NCBI RefSeq assembly: GCF_001430825.1
Contig: NZ_CP010535.1
Span: 1,592,501-1,656,500 of the forward strand
Length of the DNA stretch: 64,000 nt
Reading direction: 5' to 3'
From: Sediminicola sp. YIK13
GTDB taxonomy: Bacteria > Bacteroidota > Bacteroidia > Flavobacteriales > Flavobacteriaceae
The notes below the pieces were generated by a model that was not told the DNA's origin, made no database searches, and was given only the letters and a program-made list of their open reading frames with translations. Shown here piece after piece: positions 7,459 through 16,426 of this stretch (position 1 is the first letter of the stretch; every line of letters begins with the position of its first letter). The position numbers and the translations under genes are program-made.

Positions 7459-8517
7459 ATGATCAATCTATACGCTACACAAATTGAGAGCATTTCCTTG
7501 CACCGTGTTGGAAATAAGAACAAGGGTGAGGGTGTTTTTCTATCCTCGGAACCTTTCGCCCTGAATGATGAAACTACCGGACTTTTAAAAGAATATTTCT
7601 TTAAACCTTTCAGGGAAAAAGAAGAAAACTATTTCAAGTTCAGTGATGAAGTGGACTTGGAATTCAATGAAATTTACAACATAGTTTCCGAAGTCTTCAA
7701 TGAACCTGGCAGTGCACATGCAAATTCCAAAAAGATTGCAAATTATTTGTTCGAACAATCGAACCACCCGCATATAAAGAGCGGAGAAGTATATGTTGCC
7801 TACCTGACAGATCTTTTATTGGACAATAAAAAGGTCAATGCCGTTGGTGTTTTCAAAAGTGAGCTAAAACACGATTTTCTTCAATTTGAGGAGAATGACA
7901 ACAATTTGGATATCTTGGTTCAACAAGGAATCAATATCAACAAATTGGACAAAGGCTGCCTTATTTTCAATACAGAGAAGGAGGACGGCTTTAAAATTCT
8001 TTCCGTGGATAGCAATAGGTACGATACCAAATATTGGCTTGAGAACTTTTTGGGCGTAGAACCCTTGTCTGATGATAATTTTAAGACCAAGAATTATTTG
8101 AAGTTCTGTCAGAATTTTGCCAAGGATGTTGTATTGCCTGCCGAGGACAAACAACAAGAAGTACTCTTTATGAACAGGGCAGTGAACCATTTTGCGAAAA
8201 ACGACGCTTTTGAGGAAACTAACTTTTTGAACGAAGTAATGGGCAATCCAGAACTTATTCCTGAGTTCAAGAATTATAAAGTAGAAAAAGGGCCCAAATA
8301 CAGCATAGAGGATGTATCAAATTTTGATATTGCCAACAAGGCTGTTTCAGATGCGAGAAAGAAAATAAAGAACGTAATCAATCTTGATACCAACATCCAA
8401 ATAAAATTGGATTTTATCAATCCGGAGTCGGCCGAAAAATTTGTTGAAAAAGGATGGGATGAGGAACGCCAGATGTATTACTATTTGGTCTACTTCAACA
8501 AAGAACAAAAAAGTTAG
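7459..8517 (+). CDS. Nucleoid-associated protein, NdpA/YejK family (37 kDa type)
   Basis: A 352-residue cytosolic protein of the 37-kDa nucleoid-associated family (YejK in Escherichia coli). It begins INLYATQIESISLHRVGNKNKGEG, which fits the family N-terminus; the open frame extends 34 codons upstream but those codons do not look like family sequence, so ATG 7459 is used. Conserved central segments include ANYLFEQSNHPHIKSGEVYVAYLTDL and DKGCLIFN. YejK is known to be associated with the nucleoid and to affect topoisomerase IV; that role is assumed, not shown, here. A terminator follows directly. Confidence 0.85.
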   Translation: MINLYATQIESISLHRVGNKNKGEGVFLSSEPFALNDETTGLLKEYFFKPFREKEENYFKFSDEVDLEFNEIYNIVSEVFNEPGSAHANSKKIANYLFEQSNHPHIKSGEVYVAYLTDLLLDNKKVNAVGVFKSELKHDFLQFEENDNNLDILVQQGININKLDKGCLIFNTEKEDGFKILSVDSNRYDTKYWLENFLGVEPLSDDNFKTKNYLKFCQNFAKDVVLPAEDKQQEVLFMNRAVNHFAKNDAFEETNFLNEVMGNPELIPEFKNYKVEKGPKYSIEDVSNFDIANKAVSDARKKIKNVINLDTNIQIKLDFINPESAEKFVEKGWDEERQMYYYLVYFNKEQKS

Positions 8518-8544
8518 GCTGTTTGATCTGAGTATATTTTAAAT

Positions 8545-8579
8545 AAAAAGGGGGCTTATTGAATAAGCACCCTTTTTTT
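8545..8579 (+). terminator. Terminator after the nucleoid-associated protein gene
   Basis: AAAAGGGGGCTTATT, a short loop, AATAAGCACCC and seven T. The stem has one bulge; it also separates this gene from the convergent gene ending at 8612. Confidence 0.75.
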
Positions 8580-8611
8580 ATTGAGAAAATCTCCGTCTAT
8601 TTTTACAATTT

Positions 8612-9691
8612 CTAAACTTGTATCTTGTTTTCCAAGATCTGTTTCATACTAACGTCTTCATAATTCCTTTTGACAAAATCCAGGGCATTACTGAGTACCT
8701 GTCCCATGGTTCTGCATCTTATTAACTTAGGGTCATAGGTGATCTCATAGATTTGTTCGCGCAACATCTTTACATTTACCGGATTGGAAATTTTATCACC
8801 CTTACAAATGGTTACCAACTTCTTAATTCGCTTTCCTGAGCTAAGTATCCGTTTTGCGACTATTGATCGCTCCTCTATTTTATATTGATCTATAGAGTGG
8901 TTCTGTAATTTCTTTCGCACCATTTCCACCATCTCGAAATTCTCTTTAAAAAATTGTGGACGATATACTTTTAGTTTTCCTTCAAAACACTGTTGATCAA
9001 AGTCAATTGCCCTTATTTTATACACCACATGATCAAAATCGTGCGTAGGCACAATTACATAGTTATAGGAACGCATATCCCCCAATAACCGAATCATGCA
9101 CCGCTCATTGAATTTTACAAATTCCTTTGCCAGCTGTGCCTTTTCGGTCTCTGTGCATTTTGGCAGCATTTCTTTGATAAAAACGTCACCTGGGATCCCG
9201 GCTATGTGCTCTTCTATCAGTGTATCTTTATAAACTAAAAAATTGAGATTATAGGGAGAAAGCATATGTTCCAATTCAAGGCCATAAACTCGAGAGGCAT
9301 CCGTTTTCTTAATGTAGAAATAAGTAAAGTTATCATTGAGTATATTCCTTATTTTTATCCGAAACGGCTTGGAATTCCCAAACGTACAATAGTCGACAGC
9401 ATCAACGTTTAGGTATTGCATTATATTATCACTTCCATCTGAATGCAAAATGGAATACACTTTTTTTAAGCTCAGATCTATTTCCTGGCGTTCGTATTCC
9501 GAATAATAGACCCTGATCCACATGGTATCTTCCTCGTTTTTATCATACACCACTACCGATCCATTAAAGCGCAAAAGATCATCGTAAAAAATAGGGATTT
9601 CAATTTTTCTACTGTAGTGATGTAAATACGCATCTAGCTTGGCATTTATTGGAAATGCTGGCTTTTTCTTTGACATTAATCGTTCCGACAT
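8612..9691 (-). CDS. Unassigned cytosolic protein with protein-kinase-like motifs
   Basis: I do not recognise a named family for this 359-residue protein. No signal peptide or membrane span is visible. Its middle reads like the core of a protein-kinase-like (APH/HipA-like) fold: FYIKKTDASRVYGLELEHML (residues 125-144) could give the ATP-binding Lys and the helix-C Glu; LIEEHIAGIPGD (158-169) resembles a hinge; LLGDMRSYN (202-210) has the spacing of the catalytic GDxxxxN loop (D205, N210); and AIDFD (228-232) resembles the metal-binding DFD/DFG. It lacks a canonical glycine loop. Divergent from the ABC transporter pair at 9784. The kinase idea is an inference from motif order only. Confidence 0.55.
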   Translation of the reverse strand: MSERLMSKKKPAFPINAKLDAYLHHYSRKIEIPIFYDDLLRFNGSVVVYDKNEEDTMWIRVYYSEYERQEIDLSLKKVYSILHSDGSDNIMQYLNVDAVDYCTFGNSKPFRIKIRNILNDNFTYFYIKKTDASRVYGLELEHMLSPYNLNFLVYKDTLIEEHIAGIPGDVFIKEMLPKCTETEKAQLAKEFVKFNERCMIRLLGDMRSYNYVIVPTHDFDHVVYKIRAIDFDQQCFEGKLKVYRPQFFKENFEMVEMVRKKLQNHSIDQYKIEERSIVAKRILSSGKRIKKLVTICKGDKISNPVNVKMLREQIYEITYDPKLIRCRTMGQVLSNALDFVKRNYEDVSMKQILENKIQV

Positions 9692-9783
9692 ACTAGACTA
9701 TTAATTTTAGGGGATATTTAATTGTAACAAAATAAGCATTTCTTCGTCAAGTTACTATAAACAATGCAAAAACAAATCCGATT

Positions 9784-10701
9784 TTGGAAACCATCCTCTC
9801 TGTAAACCATTTGACTAAAAAATTTGGGCATCTCACCGCCGTGAACGACCTATCATTTACCATTGAAAAAGGCAATGTATACGGAATACTAGGACCCAAT
9901 GGAAGTGGAAAATCCACAACCTTGGGCATTGTATTGAATGTTGTCAATAAAACCAGTGGATCTTTTGATTGGTTCAATGGCAGTGTTTCCACCCACGACG
10001 CACTTAAAAAAGTTGGCGCCATCATAGAGCGTCCTAATTTCTATCCTTACATGACGGCTGTACAAAACCTAAAACTGGTCTGCAAAATAAAAAATGTAAG
10101 TATCGATAAGATAGAGGAAAAGCTGGAAATGGTTGGCCTCCTAGATAGGAAAAACAGTAAATTCCAGACCTATTCGTTGGGTATGAAACAACGGCTGGCC
10201 ATCGCCTCTGCCCTGTTGAACGACCCGGAAATACTAATTTTGGATGAACCTACAAACGGATTGGATCCTCAAGGAATTCATCAAATCAGGCAGATCATCA
10301 AAGAAATTGCTTCCCAAGGAACCACCATCCTATTAGCTTCACATTTGTTGGATGAAGTAGAAAAGGTTTGCAGCCATGTTGTGATCCTAAGAAAAGGGGA
10401 AAAATTATATTCAGGGCCTGTTGACGGTATGCTGGGAAGTCACGGTTTTTTTGAATTAAAAACCAGTGACCTAAAAGGTTTGGGAGATTATTTAAAACAA
10501 GACCCCCATTTTAGTGCCATCAAAGAGGAAAATGGACTCATTACTGCCTTTCTATCCAAAGATCTAGCTGCAGAGGAGCTCAACGCACAACTCTTTAAAA
10601 AAGGCATTGTGCTTTCGCATATGGTAAAGCGCAAGGAAAGTCTGGAGGAACAATTTTTGACCTTGACAAAAAACGCACCACAACTGGTCAACGCCAACTA
10701 A
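9784..10701 (+). CDS. ABC transporter ATP-binding protein
   Basis: A 305-residue ATPase subunit, probably for the permease encoded next, forming an export-type ABC-2 system at the inner membrane. Walker A is GPNGSGKST, the Q-loop and signature region contains YSLGMKQRL, Walker B is ILILDEPTNGLDP, and the switch His is in LASHLLDEVE. A short C-terminal extension follows residue 215. No in-frame ATG exists before the Walker A motif, so TTG at 9784 (ETILSVNHLTKKFG) is the likely start; the nearest ATG (9764) opens a 13-codon frame in another register that ends at 9805. Substrate unknown. Confidence 0.88.
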   Translation: METILSVNHLTKKFGHLTAVNDLSFTIEKGNVYGILGPNGSGKSTTLGIVLNVVNKTSGSFDWFNGSVSTHDALKKVGAIIERPNFYPYMTAVQNLKLVCKIKNVSIDKIEEKLEMVGLLDRKNSKFQTYSLGMKQRLAIASALLNDPEILILDEPTNGLDPQGIHQIRQIIKEIASQGTTILLASHLLDEVEKVCSHVVILRKGEKLYSGPVDGMLGSHGFFELKTSDLKGLGDYLKQDPHFSAIKEENGLITAFLSKDLAAEELNAQLFKKGIVLSHMVKRKESLEEQFLTLTKNAPQLVNAN

Positions 10702-10747
10702 ATAAGCATCCCAACCAACCTCTTGATAAGAGACAACCCATTTGATT

Positions 10748-11581
10748 ATGAAAAGATTATTAGAAATAGAATTTATAAAACTTTGGAACAATAGAGCGAG
10801 TAAGGCCCTGATCATATCTTATTTTATCTTGCTTACCTCAATAGCCTTGATAGCGGCCGTTAAATTTGATATCGGCCCTATTAAGTTTCATTTGGCTGAA
10901 CAGGGCATTTTCAATTTTCCTTATATCTGGCATTTCAACACGTATATCACTGCCATTTTTAAATTGTTCTTGGCCATTGTCATAGTATCTATGATGGCCA
11001 ATGAATATAGTAACAAAACCATAAAACAAAATCTTATAGACGGCCTTTCAAAAAAGGAATTTGTCCTATCTAAATTCCTGACAGTCATTTCATTTTCTTT
11101 GGTGTCCACCATTTTTGTTTTTGTGGTCTCTTTGATCTTGGGTCTGGTCTATTCCGATTACAATGAAGTTTCCATCATCTTTTCTGAATTGGAATATTTA
11201 TTTGCTTTTTTTATAAAGTTGGTAGGCTTCTTTTCCTTCTGCCTCTTTTTGGGCATCTTGGTCAAGCGCTCTGCATTTGCCTTGGGATTTTTGATTTTAT
11301 GGTCCATTTTTGAAAATTTGGGAATCCGTTTTCTCGTATGGGGGCTTATTGGAAAAGAGGCTTCTGAAAAAGTCTTGGATTTTCTTCCATTGGAATCCAT
11401 GTCCAATTTGGTAAAAGAGCCGTTTTCCAGATTGGGTGCTGTCCAATCCGTGGCCAAGCAAATTGGCGAAGAATTCAAAATGGATTATGTAGTACACTGG
11501 TATGAAATACTCATAGTGCTGTTCTGGACGGGTTGTTTCATTTACGGGTCCTATGCCTTGTTGAAAAAGCGGGATTTATAA
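10748..11581 (+). CDS. ABC-2 type transporter permease
   Basis: A 277-residue membrane protein that partners the ATPase 46 bp upstream. It starts MKRLLEIEFIKLWNNRASK, the cytosolic N-terminal helix usual in ABC-2 permeases, then a first membrane span near residue 20, and five further hydrophobic spans (about 70-90, 115-140, 150-175, 180-200 and 245-265). The segment ANEYSNKTIKQNLIDGLSKKEFV between spans two and three is the coupling-loop motif of this family. ATG 10748 is chosen over a TTG two codons earlier. The transported compound cannot be told. Confidence 0.85.
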   Translation: MKRLLEIEFIKLWNNRASKALIISYFILLTSIALIAAVKFDIGPIKFHLAEQGIFNFPYIWHFNTYITAIFKLFLAIVIVSMMANEYSNKTIKQNLIDGLSKKEFVLSKFLTVISFSLVSTIFVFVVSLILGLVYSDYNEVSIIFSELEYLFAFFIKLVGFFSFCLFLGILVKRSAFALGFLILWSIFENLGIRFLVWGLIGKEASEKVLDFLPLESMSNLVKEPFSRLGAVQSVAKQIGEEFKMDYVVHWYEILIVLFWTGCFIYGSYALLKKRDL

Positions 11582-11724
11582 TTTTGGTGAAAGTGTTAAA
11601 ATTCATTTTGTCGGGAGAAGTTCTTACACACAAGTTTTTTTTAAAACCATTTAAGATACAAACGATTCGTTAAAATTAGTTCCCTTGAACTACATTAACC
11701 ATCCTTCTTTCGTAATTTTACAAG

Positions 11725-13713
11725 ATGAAATTCAAAGTAGTATCGGAATTTAAACCTACCGGAGACCAGCCTAGGGCCATAAAGGAATTGGTTGAAGGAA
11801 TTCATTCAAAGGAACAGTACCAAACCCTGTTGGGTGTCACTGGATCTGGCAAAACCTTTACTGTCGCCAACGTGGTTGAGTCTGTTCAAAAGCCTACCTT
11901 GGTGTTGGCACACAACAAAACATTGGCAGCCCAACTGTATTCGGAATTCAAACAGTTCTTTCCAGAAAATGCCGTAGAGTACTTTGTTTCTTATTACGAT
12001 TATTACCAACCGGAAGCATATATTCCTACCTCAGGTACTTATATTGAAAAGGACCTCTCCATTAATGAGGATATAGAAAAGCTGCGATTAAGCACCACCT
12101 CCTCCTTGCTCTCTGGGCGAAGAGATGTTTTGGTAGTGGCCTCGGTCTCTTGTTTGTACGGGATAGGGAACCCGGTGGAATTTCAGAAAAATGTGATCTC
12201 TATCCATAAGGACCAAGTCATTTCTAGGACAAAATTTTTACATCAACTTGTACAGAGTTTATATTCCCGAACTACGGCCGATTTCAGGAACGGCAATTTT
12301 AGGGTAAAGGGCGATGTTGTGGATGTATTCCCCAGTTATGCCGACCATGCCTTTAGAATCCATTTTTTTGGAGACGAGATAGAAGAAATAGAAGCGTTCG
12401 ATCCATTTAAGAACAAGGTGGTGGAGATATACGAAAACCTTAATATCTACCCTGCAAACATGTTTGTCACCTCTCCAGACATCTTGCAAAATGCCATTCA
12501 TCAAATCCAAGATGACCTGGTTAAACAGATCGCTTATTTTCAAGAAATTGGAAAACCCCTGGAAGCCAAACGCTTGGAGGAGCGCACCAATTTTGATTTG
12601 GAGATGATCAGGGAATTAGGGTATTGCTCGGGTATTGAAAACTACTCCCGCTATCTGGATGGAAGGCAAGCTGGAACGCGACCTTTCTGCCTGCTGGATT
12701 ACTTTCCTGACGATTATCTTATGATCATCGATGAAAGCCACGTTACCATTCCACAGGTTCACGCCATGTACGGTGGTGATAGATCTAGAAAGGTAAATTT
12801 GGTGGATTATGGCTTTAGATTACCCGCCGCCATGGACAACAGGCCATTAAAGTTTGAAGAGTTTGAAGCCTTACAGAACCAAACAATATACGTGAGTGCC
12901 ACCCCTGCGGATTATGAATTACAATTGAGTCAAGGGGTATATGTAGAACAGGTCATTCGCCCTACGGGACTTTTGGATCCAATTATTGAAATACGCCCCA
13001 GCCAAAACCAAATCGATGACCTTGTTGAGGAGATACAACTGCGGGTAGAAAGAGATGAAAGGACCCTTGTCACCACCCTGACCAAGCGTATGGCGGAAGA
13101 GCTTGCTAAATATTTGACACGGATCAGTGTAAGGTGTCGCTATATCCATAGTGATGTGGACACCTTGGAACGCGTTGAAATCATGCAGGATCTACGAAAG
13201 GGTATTTTTGATGTGCTTATTGGGGTCAACCTGCTTAGGGAAGGATTAGATTTACCGGAAGTTTCTTTGGTAGCAATTTTGGATGCAGATAAGGAGGGAT
13301 TCCTTCGTAGTTCGCGGTCCTTGACCCAAACTGTGGGAAGGGCAGCTAGAAATCTTAACGGCCGGGCTATCATGTATGCCGATAAGATCACTGCAAGTAT
13401 GCAAAAAACCATAGATGAAACCAATTACAGGAGGGAAAAACAAATAGCCTATAATACCGAAAACAATTTAGTACCCGTGGCACTGAACAAAAGCTTGGAC
13501 AATGCCCTGACAAAAAACTCGGTCTCCGCCTACCATTTTGAGAAGGAGGAAATGCGGGCTGCAGAACCGGACCTAAAATATATTACAACGGAGCAGAAGG
13601 AACAAATCATCAGGGACAAAAGAAAGGCCATGGAAAAAGCGGCCAAAGAGCTTGATTTTATGCAGGCAGCGAAGTTAAGGGATGAGATCAAAATGCTTCA
13701 AGAACAGGAATAA
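11725..13713 (+). CDS. uvrB: Excinuclease ABC subunit B
   Basis: DNA damage-recognition helicase of nucleotide excision repair, acting with UvrA and UvrC. At 662 residues it is full length. Visible: Walker A GVTGSGKT (residues 38-45), the damage-binding beta-hairpin YDYYQPEAY, the DESH Walker B motif, helicase motif VSATPADYE, GLDLPEVSLV and QTVGRAARN motifs, and a C-terminal UVR domain (KELDFMQAAKLRDEI) that contacts UvrC. A 143-bp AT-rich gap precedes it; TAATTTTA just before the start is a one-base variant of the usual -7 element. The next gene starts 10 bp after its stop and may be cotranscribed. Confidence 0.97.
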   Translation: MKFKVVSEFKPTGDQPRAIKELVEGIHSKEQYQTLLGVTGSGKTFTVANVVESVQKPTLVLAHNKTLAAQLYSEFKQFFPENAVEYFVSYYDYYQPEAYIPTSGTYIEKDLSINEDIEKLRLSTTSSLLSGRRDVLVVASVSCLYGIGNPVEFQKNVISIHKDQVISRTKFLHQLVQSLYSRTTADFRNGNFRVKGDVVDVFPSYADHAFRIHFFGDEIEEIEAFDPFKNKVVEIYENLNIYPANMFVTSPDILQNAIHQIQDDLVKQIAYFQEIGKPLEAKRLEERTNFDLEMIRELGYCSGIENYSRYLDGRQAGTRPFCLLDYFPDDYLMIIDESHVTIPQVHAMYGGDRSRKVNLVDYGFRLPAAMDNRPLKFEEFEALQNQTIYVSATPADYELQLSQGVYVEQVIRPTGLLDPIIEIRPSQNQIDDLVEEIQLRVERDERTLVTTLTKRMAEELAKYLTRISVRCRYIHSDVDTLERVEIMQDLRKGIFDVLIGVNLLREGLDLPEVSLVAILDADKEGFLRSSRSLTQTVGRAARNLNGRAIMYADKITASMQKTIDETNYRREKQIAYNTENNLVPVALNKSLDNALTKNSVSAYHFEKEEMRAAEPDLKYITTEQKEQIIRDKRKAMEKAAKELDFMQAAKLRDEIKMLQEQE

Positions 13714-13723
13714 CCAAAAGCTC

Positions 13724-15262
13724 ATGAAAAAAACAAGAAATCAATCAATCGTTCACCTATTCTTGTTTTGTCTATTTGTGGTCATTGGTCATTCCCAAAC
13801 CCTTTCAAAAGAAAAAATACTCAATTCATCACAGAAACATTTTCCGGAAGCCGTCCTGCAATTAAAATCCTTCTTGGAAATACCAAATGATGGCCATTTT
13901 CCAGAACAGATACAGGCCAATCTAACCAAATGCCAGGAATTGTTTACAGACTTGGAATTTACTTCCCAAGTGATCCATACGGAGGGAGCACCCTTGCTAT
14001 TTTCAGAAAAAATCTATCATAAAAAGGCAAAAACTGTCCTTTTTTATTTGCAGATAGACGGTCAACCTGTGGACTCCACCAAATGGGACCAAAAAAGCCC
14101 TTTCCTTCCGGTTTTAAAAGAACCTATCGGGGATGGTCAATGGAAGGACATCAGTTTTGAGCGCTTAAAAACAGCATACAATCCGGAATGGAGAATTTTT
14201 GCACGTTCTTCTTCCGACTCCAAAGGTCCGGCCATGTCCTTGATCTCTGCCCTAAAAATTTTAAAGAACAATAAAAGAAAACCGGCGTACAATATCAAGG
14301 TGATTATGGATTTCCAAGAAGAACTGGGTTCTCCCCTTTTACCTAAGGCCGTCGAACAAAATCAAGACCTCCTAAAAGCAGATATGGTATTGATCATGGA
14401 TGGCACAAGGCATTTGTCCAATTTACCCACCCTAACCTATGGTGCCAGAGGAATTGCAACGGCAACCTTAAAAGTTTTTGGACCAAATGTACCGTTGCAC
14501 AGTGGCCAGTATGGTAATTTTGCCCCTAATCCAGTATTCAATACCGCTCGATTACTTGGGAAATTAAAGGATGAGAATGGGCGGGTTACCTTACCTGGAT
14601 TTTATGATGGGATAAGTTTATCGGAAGCTGAAAAGACACTATTGAAAAGTCTTCCGGAAAATCTGGACAGTATTAAGCGCGAATTGGGTATTGCAGCGTA
14701 CGATAATGTTGGAGCCACCTATCAAGAATCCCTTCAATACCCTTCGTTAAATATTAGGGGACTGGAAGCGGCCTATGTGGGTAAGGAAGTACGCACTATA
14801 ATCCCCAATGAGGTTATCGTTGAAATTGATATGCGGTTGGTGCCAGAATCCGATGGAGATAAACTGATGAATTCCCTGAGACAATTTATCGTAAATGAGG
14901 GATATCACCTTGTGGATGGCATTCCCTCCGAAGAGGAAAGAAGCAACCACTCTAAATTGGCTTCCTTTACCTATAAATTGGGATCTAAGGCGTTTAGAAC
15001 TGATTTCGATACCAATGCCGGAAAAATGCTCAATAAGGCTTTGAATCGCATCTTTGGCGATGAGATTGTAAATATGAGAACAACGGGAGGGTCACAACCC
15101 ATAGGTGCCTTTATTGAAACTTTGGGAATTCCTGCAGTCTCCATAAGAATACCCAATCCAGATAATAACATACATGGGCCAAATGAAAATTTGCGAATGG
15201 GAAACTACTTGGAAGGCATACAAAGTTGTCTAGCCATTTTGGACGAACCCATACCCAATTAA
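13724..15262 (+). CDS. Secreted M20-family metallohydrolase with altered metal site
   Basis: A 512-residue M20 (dipeptidase-like) protein with an N-terminal signal peptide ending near VIGHSQ, hence periplasmic or secreted. Family motifs are present: the dimerisation segment LHSGQYGNFAPNP, ARSSSDSKG with the bridging Asp (D165), QEELGS with the general-base and metal Glu (E199, E200), MDGTRH, and the C-terminal NNIHGPNE with a metal His. The first metal motif, normally GHxD, reads LQID, so the usual His is Gln110. Activity is therefore uncertain. The ATG at 13724 begins the signal peptide; an earlier in-frame ATG lies inside uvrB. A terminator follows. Confidence 0.85.
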   Translation: MKKTRNQSIVHLFLFCLFVVIGHSQTLSKEKILNSSQKHFPEAVLQLKSFLEIPNDGHFPEQIQANLTKCQELFTDLEFTSQVIHTEGAPLLFSEKIYHKKAKTVLFYLQIDGQPVDSTKWDQKSPFLPVLKEPIGDGQWKDISFERLKTAYNPEWRIFARSSSDSKGPAMSLISALKILKNNKRKPAYNIKVIMDFQEELGSPLLPKAVEQNQDLLKADMVLIMDGTRHLSNLPTLTYGARGIATATLKVFGPNVPLHSGQYGNFAPNPVFNTARLLGKLKDENGRVTLPGFYDGISLSEAEKTLLKSLPENLDSIKRELGIAAYDNVGATYQESLQYPSLNIRGLEAAYVGKEVRTIIPNEVIVEIDMRLVPESDGDKLMNSLRQFIVNEGYHLVDGIPSEEERSNHSKLASFTYKLGSKAFRTDFDTNAGKMLNKALNRIFGDEIVNMRTTGGSQPIGAFIETLGIPAVSIRIPNPDNNIHGPNENLRMGNYLEGIQSCLAILDEPIPN

Positions 15263-15293
15263 AAAGGCACCATGAATCAACATGGTGCCTTTA
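15263..15293 (+). terminator. Terminator after the M20 gene
   Basis: AAAGGCACCATG, six-base loop, CATGGTGCCTTT: perfect 12-bp arms. It is bidirectional in form and lies between this gene and the convergent hsp20. Confidence 0.75.
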
Positions 15294-15325
15294 GAAACAA
15301 ATCAACTAAACCAACCTAAATTTAT

Positions 15326-15751
15326 TTAGGAAATTTCGATCATTCTCTTTGGTTTTGGCAAGGCCTCTTCTTTTTTTGGAAGAACAAATTTTAAGATCCC
15401 ATCTTCATAAGATGCATTGATATTTTCGGAATCGACGGTGTCTGGCAATGTAAAAGCCCTTTTAAAGGAGGAGTACGAAAATTCCCTTCTCGTATACTGT
15501 TCTTCAGTAGTCTCATCTTCATGTTTGATCTCTGAAGAAATAGTCAGGACATCATGATCCATTTCTATATTAAAATCTTCTTTCTTCCTGCCTGGAACTG
15601 CCAGTTCCAATTCAAAATTAGTTTCGCTTTCTTTAATGTTCACTGCAGGTACGGTACTGTTATGGGTATCCAAACCTCCAAACCAATCCGGCTTAAAAAT
15701 TTCATTCATCAAAGATGGAAATAGTGGGTGATTTCTTTTAATGGTACTCAT
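15326..15751 (-). CDS. Small heat-shock protein, Hsp20/alpha-crystallin family
   Basis: ATP-independent holdase chaperone of 141 residues. The alpha-crystallin domain spans about residues 35-130, with VPAVNIKESETNFELELAVPG at its start, the A-x-x-x-n-G-v-L type motif as ASYEDGILKFVLPK, and a short C-terminal tail ending in KPKRMIEIS, where the IxI-like anchor sits. Length is normal. The gene is preceded by a 100-bp gap with no TAnnTTTG element that I can place with confidence, and is bounded by hairpins on both sides, so it is probably monocistronic. Confidence 0.93.
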   Translation of the reverse strand: MSTIKRNHPLFPSLMNEIFKPDWFGGLDTHNSTVPAVNIKESETNFELELAVPGRKKEDFNIEMDHDVLTISSEIKHEDETTEEQYTRREFSYSSFKRAFTLPDTVDSENINASYEDGILKFVLPKKEEALPKPKRMIEIS

Positions 15752-15852
15752 AGCTCTTATTGTTTTAATTAGACTGTTATTAATTTTTATAGTCTAAAAA
15801 CAAAAGATATACCAAGAGTCAATACATGTCAAAGTGACATTAATAGGTAAAT

Positions 15853-15877
15853 AAAAAGCGACATAATGTCGCTTTTT
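15853..15877 (-). terminator. Terminator after the TerB-like gene
   Basis: AAAAAGCGACAT, one base, ATGTCGCTTTTT. Symmetrical with A- and T-runs on both sides; it begins 2 bp past the stop of the minus-strand gene at 15879. Confidence 0.8.
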
Positions 15878-15878
15878 A

Positions 15879-16280
15879 TTAATTATAGTGGATCTTAAAT
15901 ATATTAATGAGAATCTCCGGAGGTATAATTTTGTCAGGATATTTATGCATAATGGTAAGCACCTGTTCTATTGCGGATGGAGGCAAGCCCATTCCCAAGC
16001 CTATATTGTGTAGTAGGGCGACCTCTAAGGAGGTCTCCGAGTTGTCTATATTCATCAATAAAACCAATCTGTGAAACTGAAGTATTCTTTCGGCTTCCGA
16101 CTTTAAGAACACTGGCGTGGCCGTTTTATCAAACAAAGAATCGAAGGTATGCTTATCTACCCCCAACTGATTGGCCACGTTCAACAAAAAATTATACTCC
16201 TCTGTTTTCAACGTATTATCTACTCTTGCAAATGCTATCATCTCAGAGAGTATGCTCAGTTTTTCCTCTAAAGTACTCAT
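15879..16280 (-). CDS. TerB-like helical protein
   Basis: A 133-residue all-helical cytosolic protein of the tellurite-resistance TerB type: EEKLSILSEMIAFARVDNTLKTEEYNFL resembles the TerB first helices with the acidic D-x-x-x-x-x-E-x turn, followed by LGVDKHTFDSLF. The start is taken at ATG 16280 (MSTLEEK); the upstream in-frame extension is rich in Leu, Phe and Lys and looks non-coding. Similar flavobacterial proteins are sometimes labelled excinuclease subunit B, but no UvrB motif is present. No tellurite genes are nearby, so a resistance role is not implied. Confidence 0.7.
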   Translation of the reverse strand: MSTLEEKLSILSEMIAFARVDNTLKTEEYNFLLNVANQLGVDKHTFDSLFDKTATPVFLKSEAERILQFHRLVLLMNIDNSETSLEVALLHNIGLGMGLPPSAIEQVLTIMHKYPDKIIPPEILINIFKIHYN

Positions 16281-16426
16281 ACATTTCTTTTTTAGAAATA
16301 GTTTGCTGTAAGCCAACACCTTATATAACTTAAAAATTAATGTCTTTCGTATAAAGCAAAGTGAAAATAATAATCGATAAAGACGATAAAACATATTTGT
16401 AGTACCTTGCAGAAAAATTAGTATTC

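Noticed and set aside
15879-16280. Annotation as excinuclease ABC subunit B
   Set aside because: The true uvrB is at 11725-13713; this protein is a small helical TerB-like one.
15971-16333. Open frame antisense to the TerB-like gene
   Set aside because: Low-complexity shadow of a gene with clear family features.
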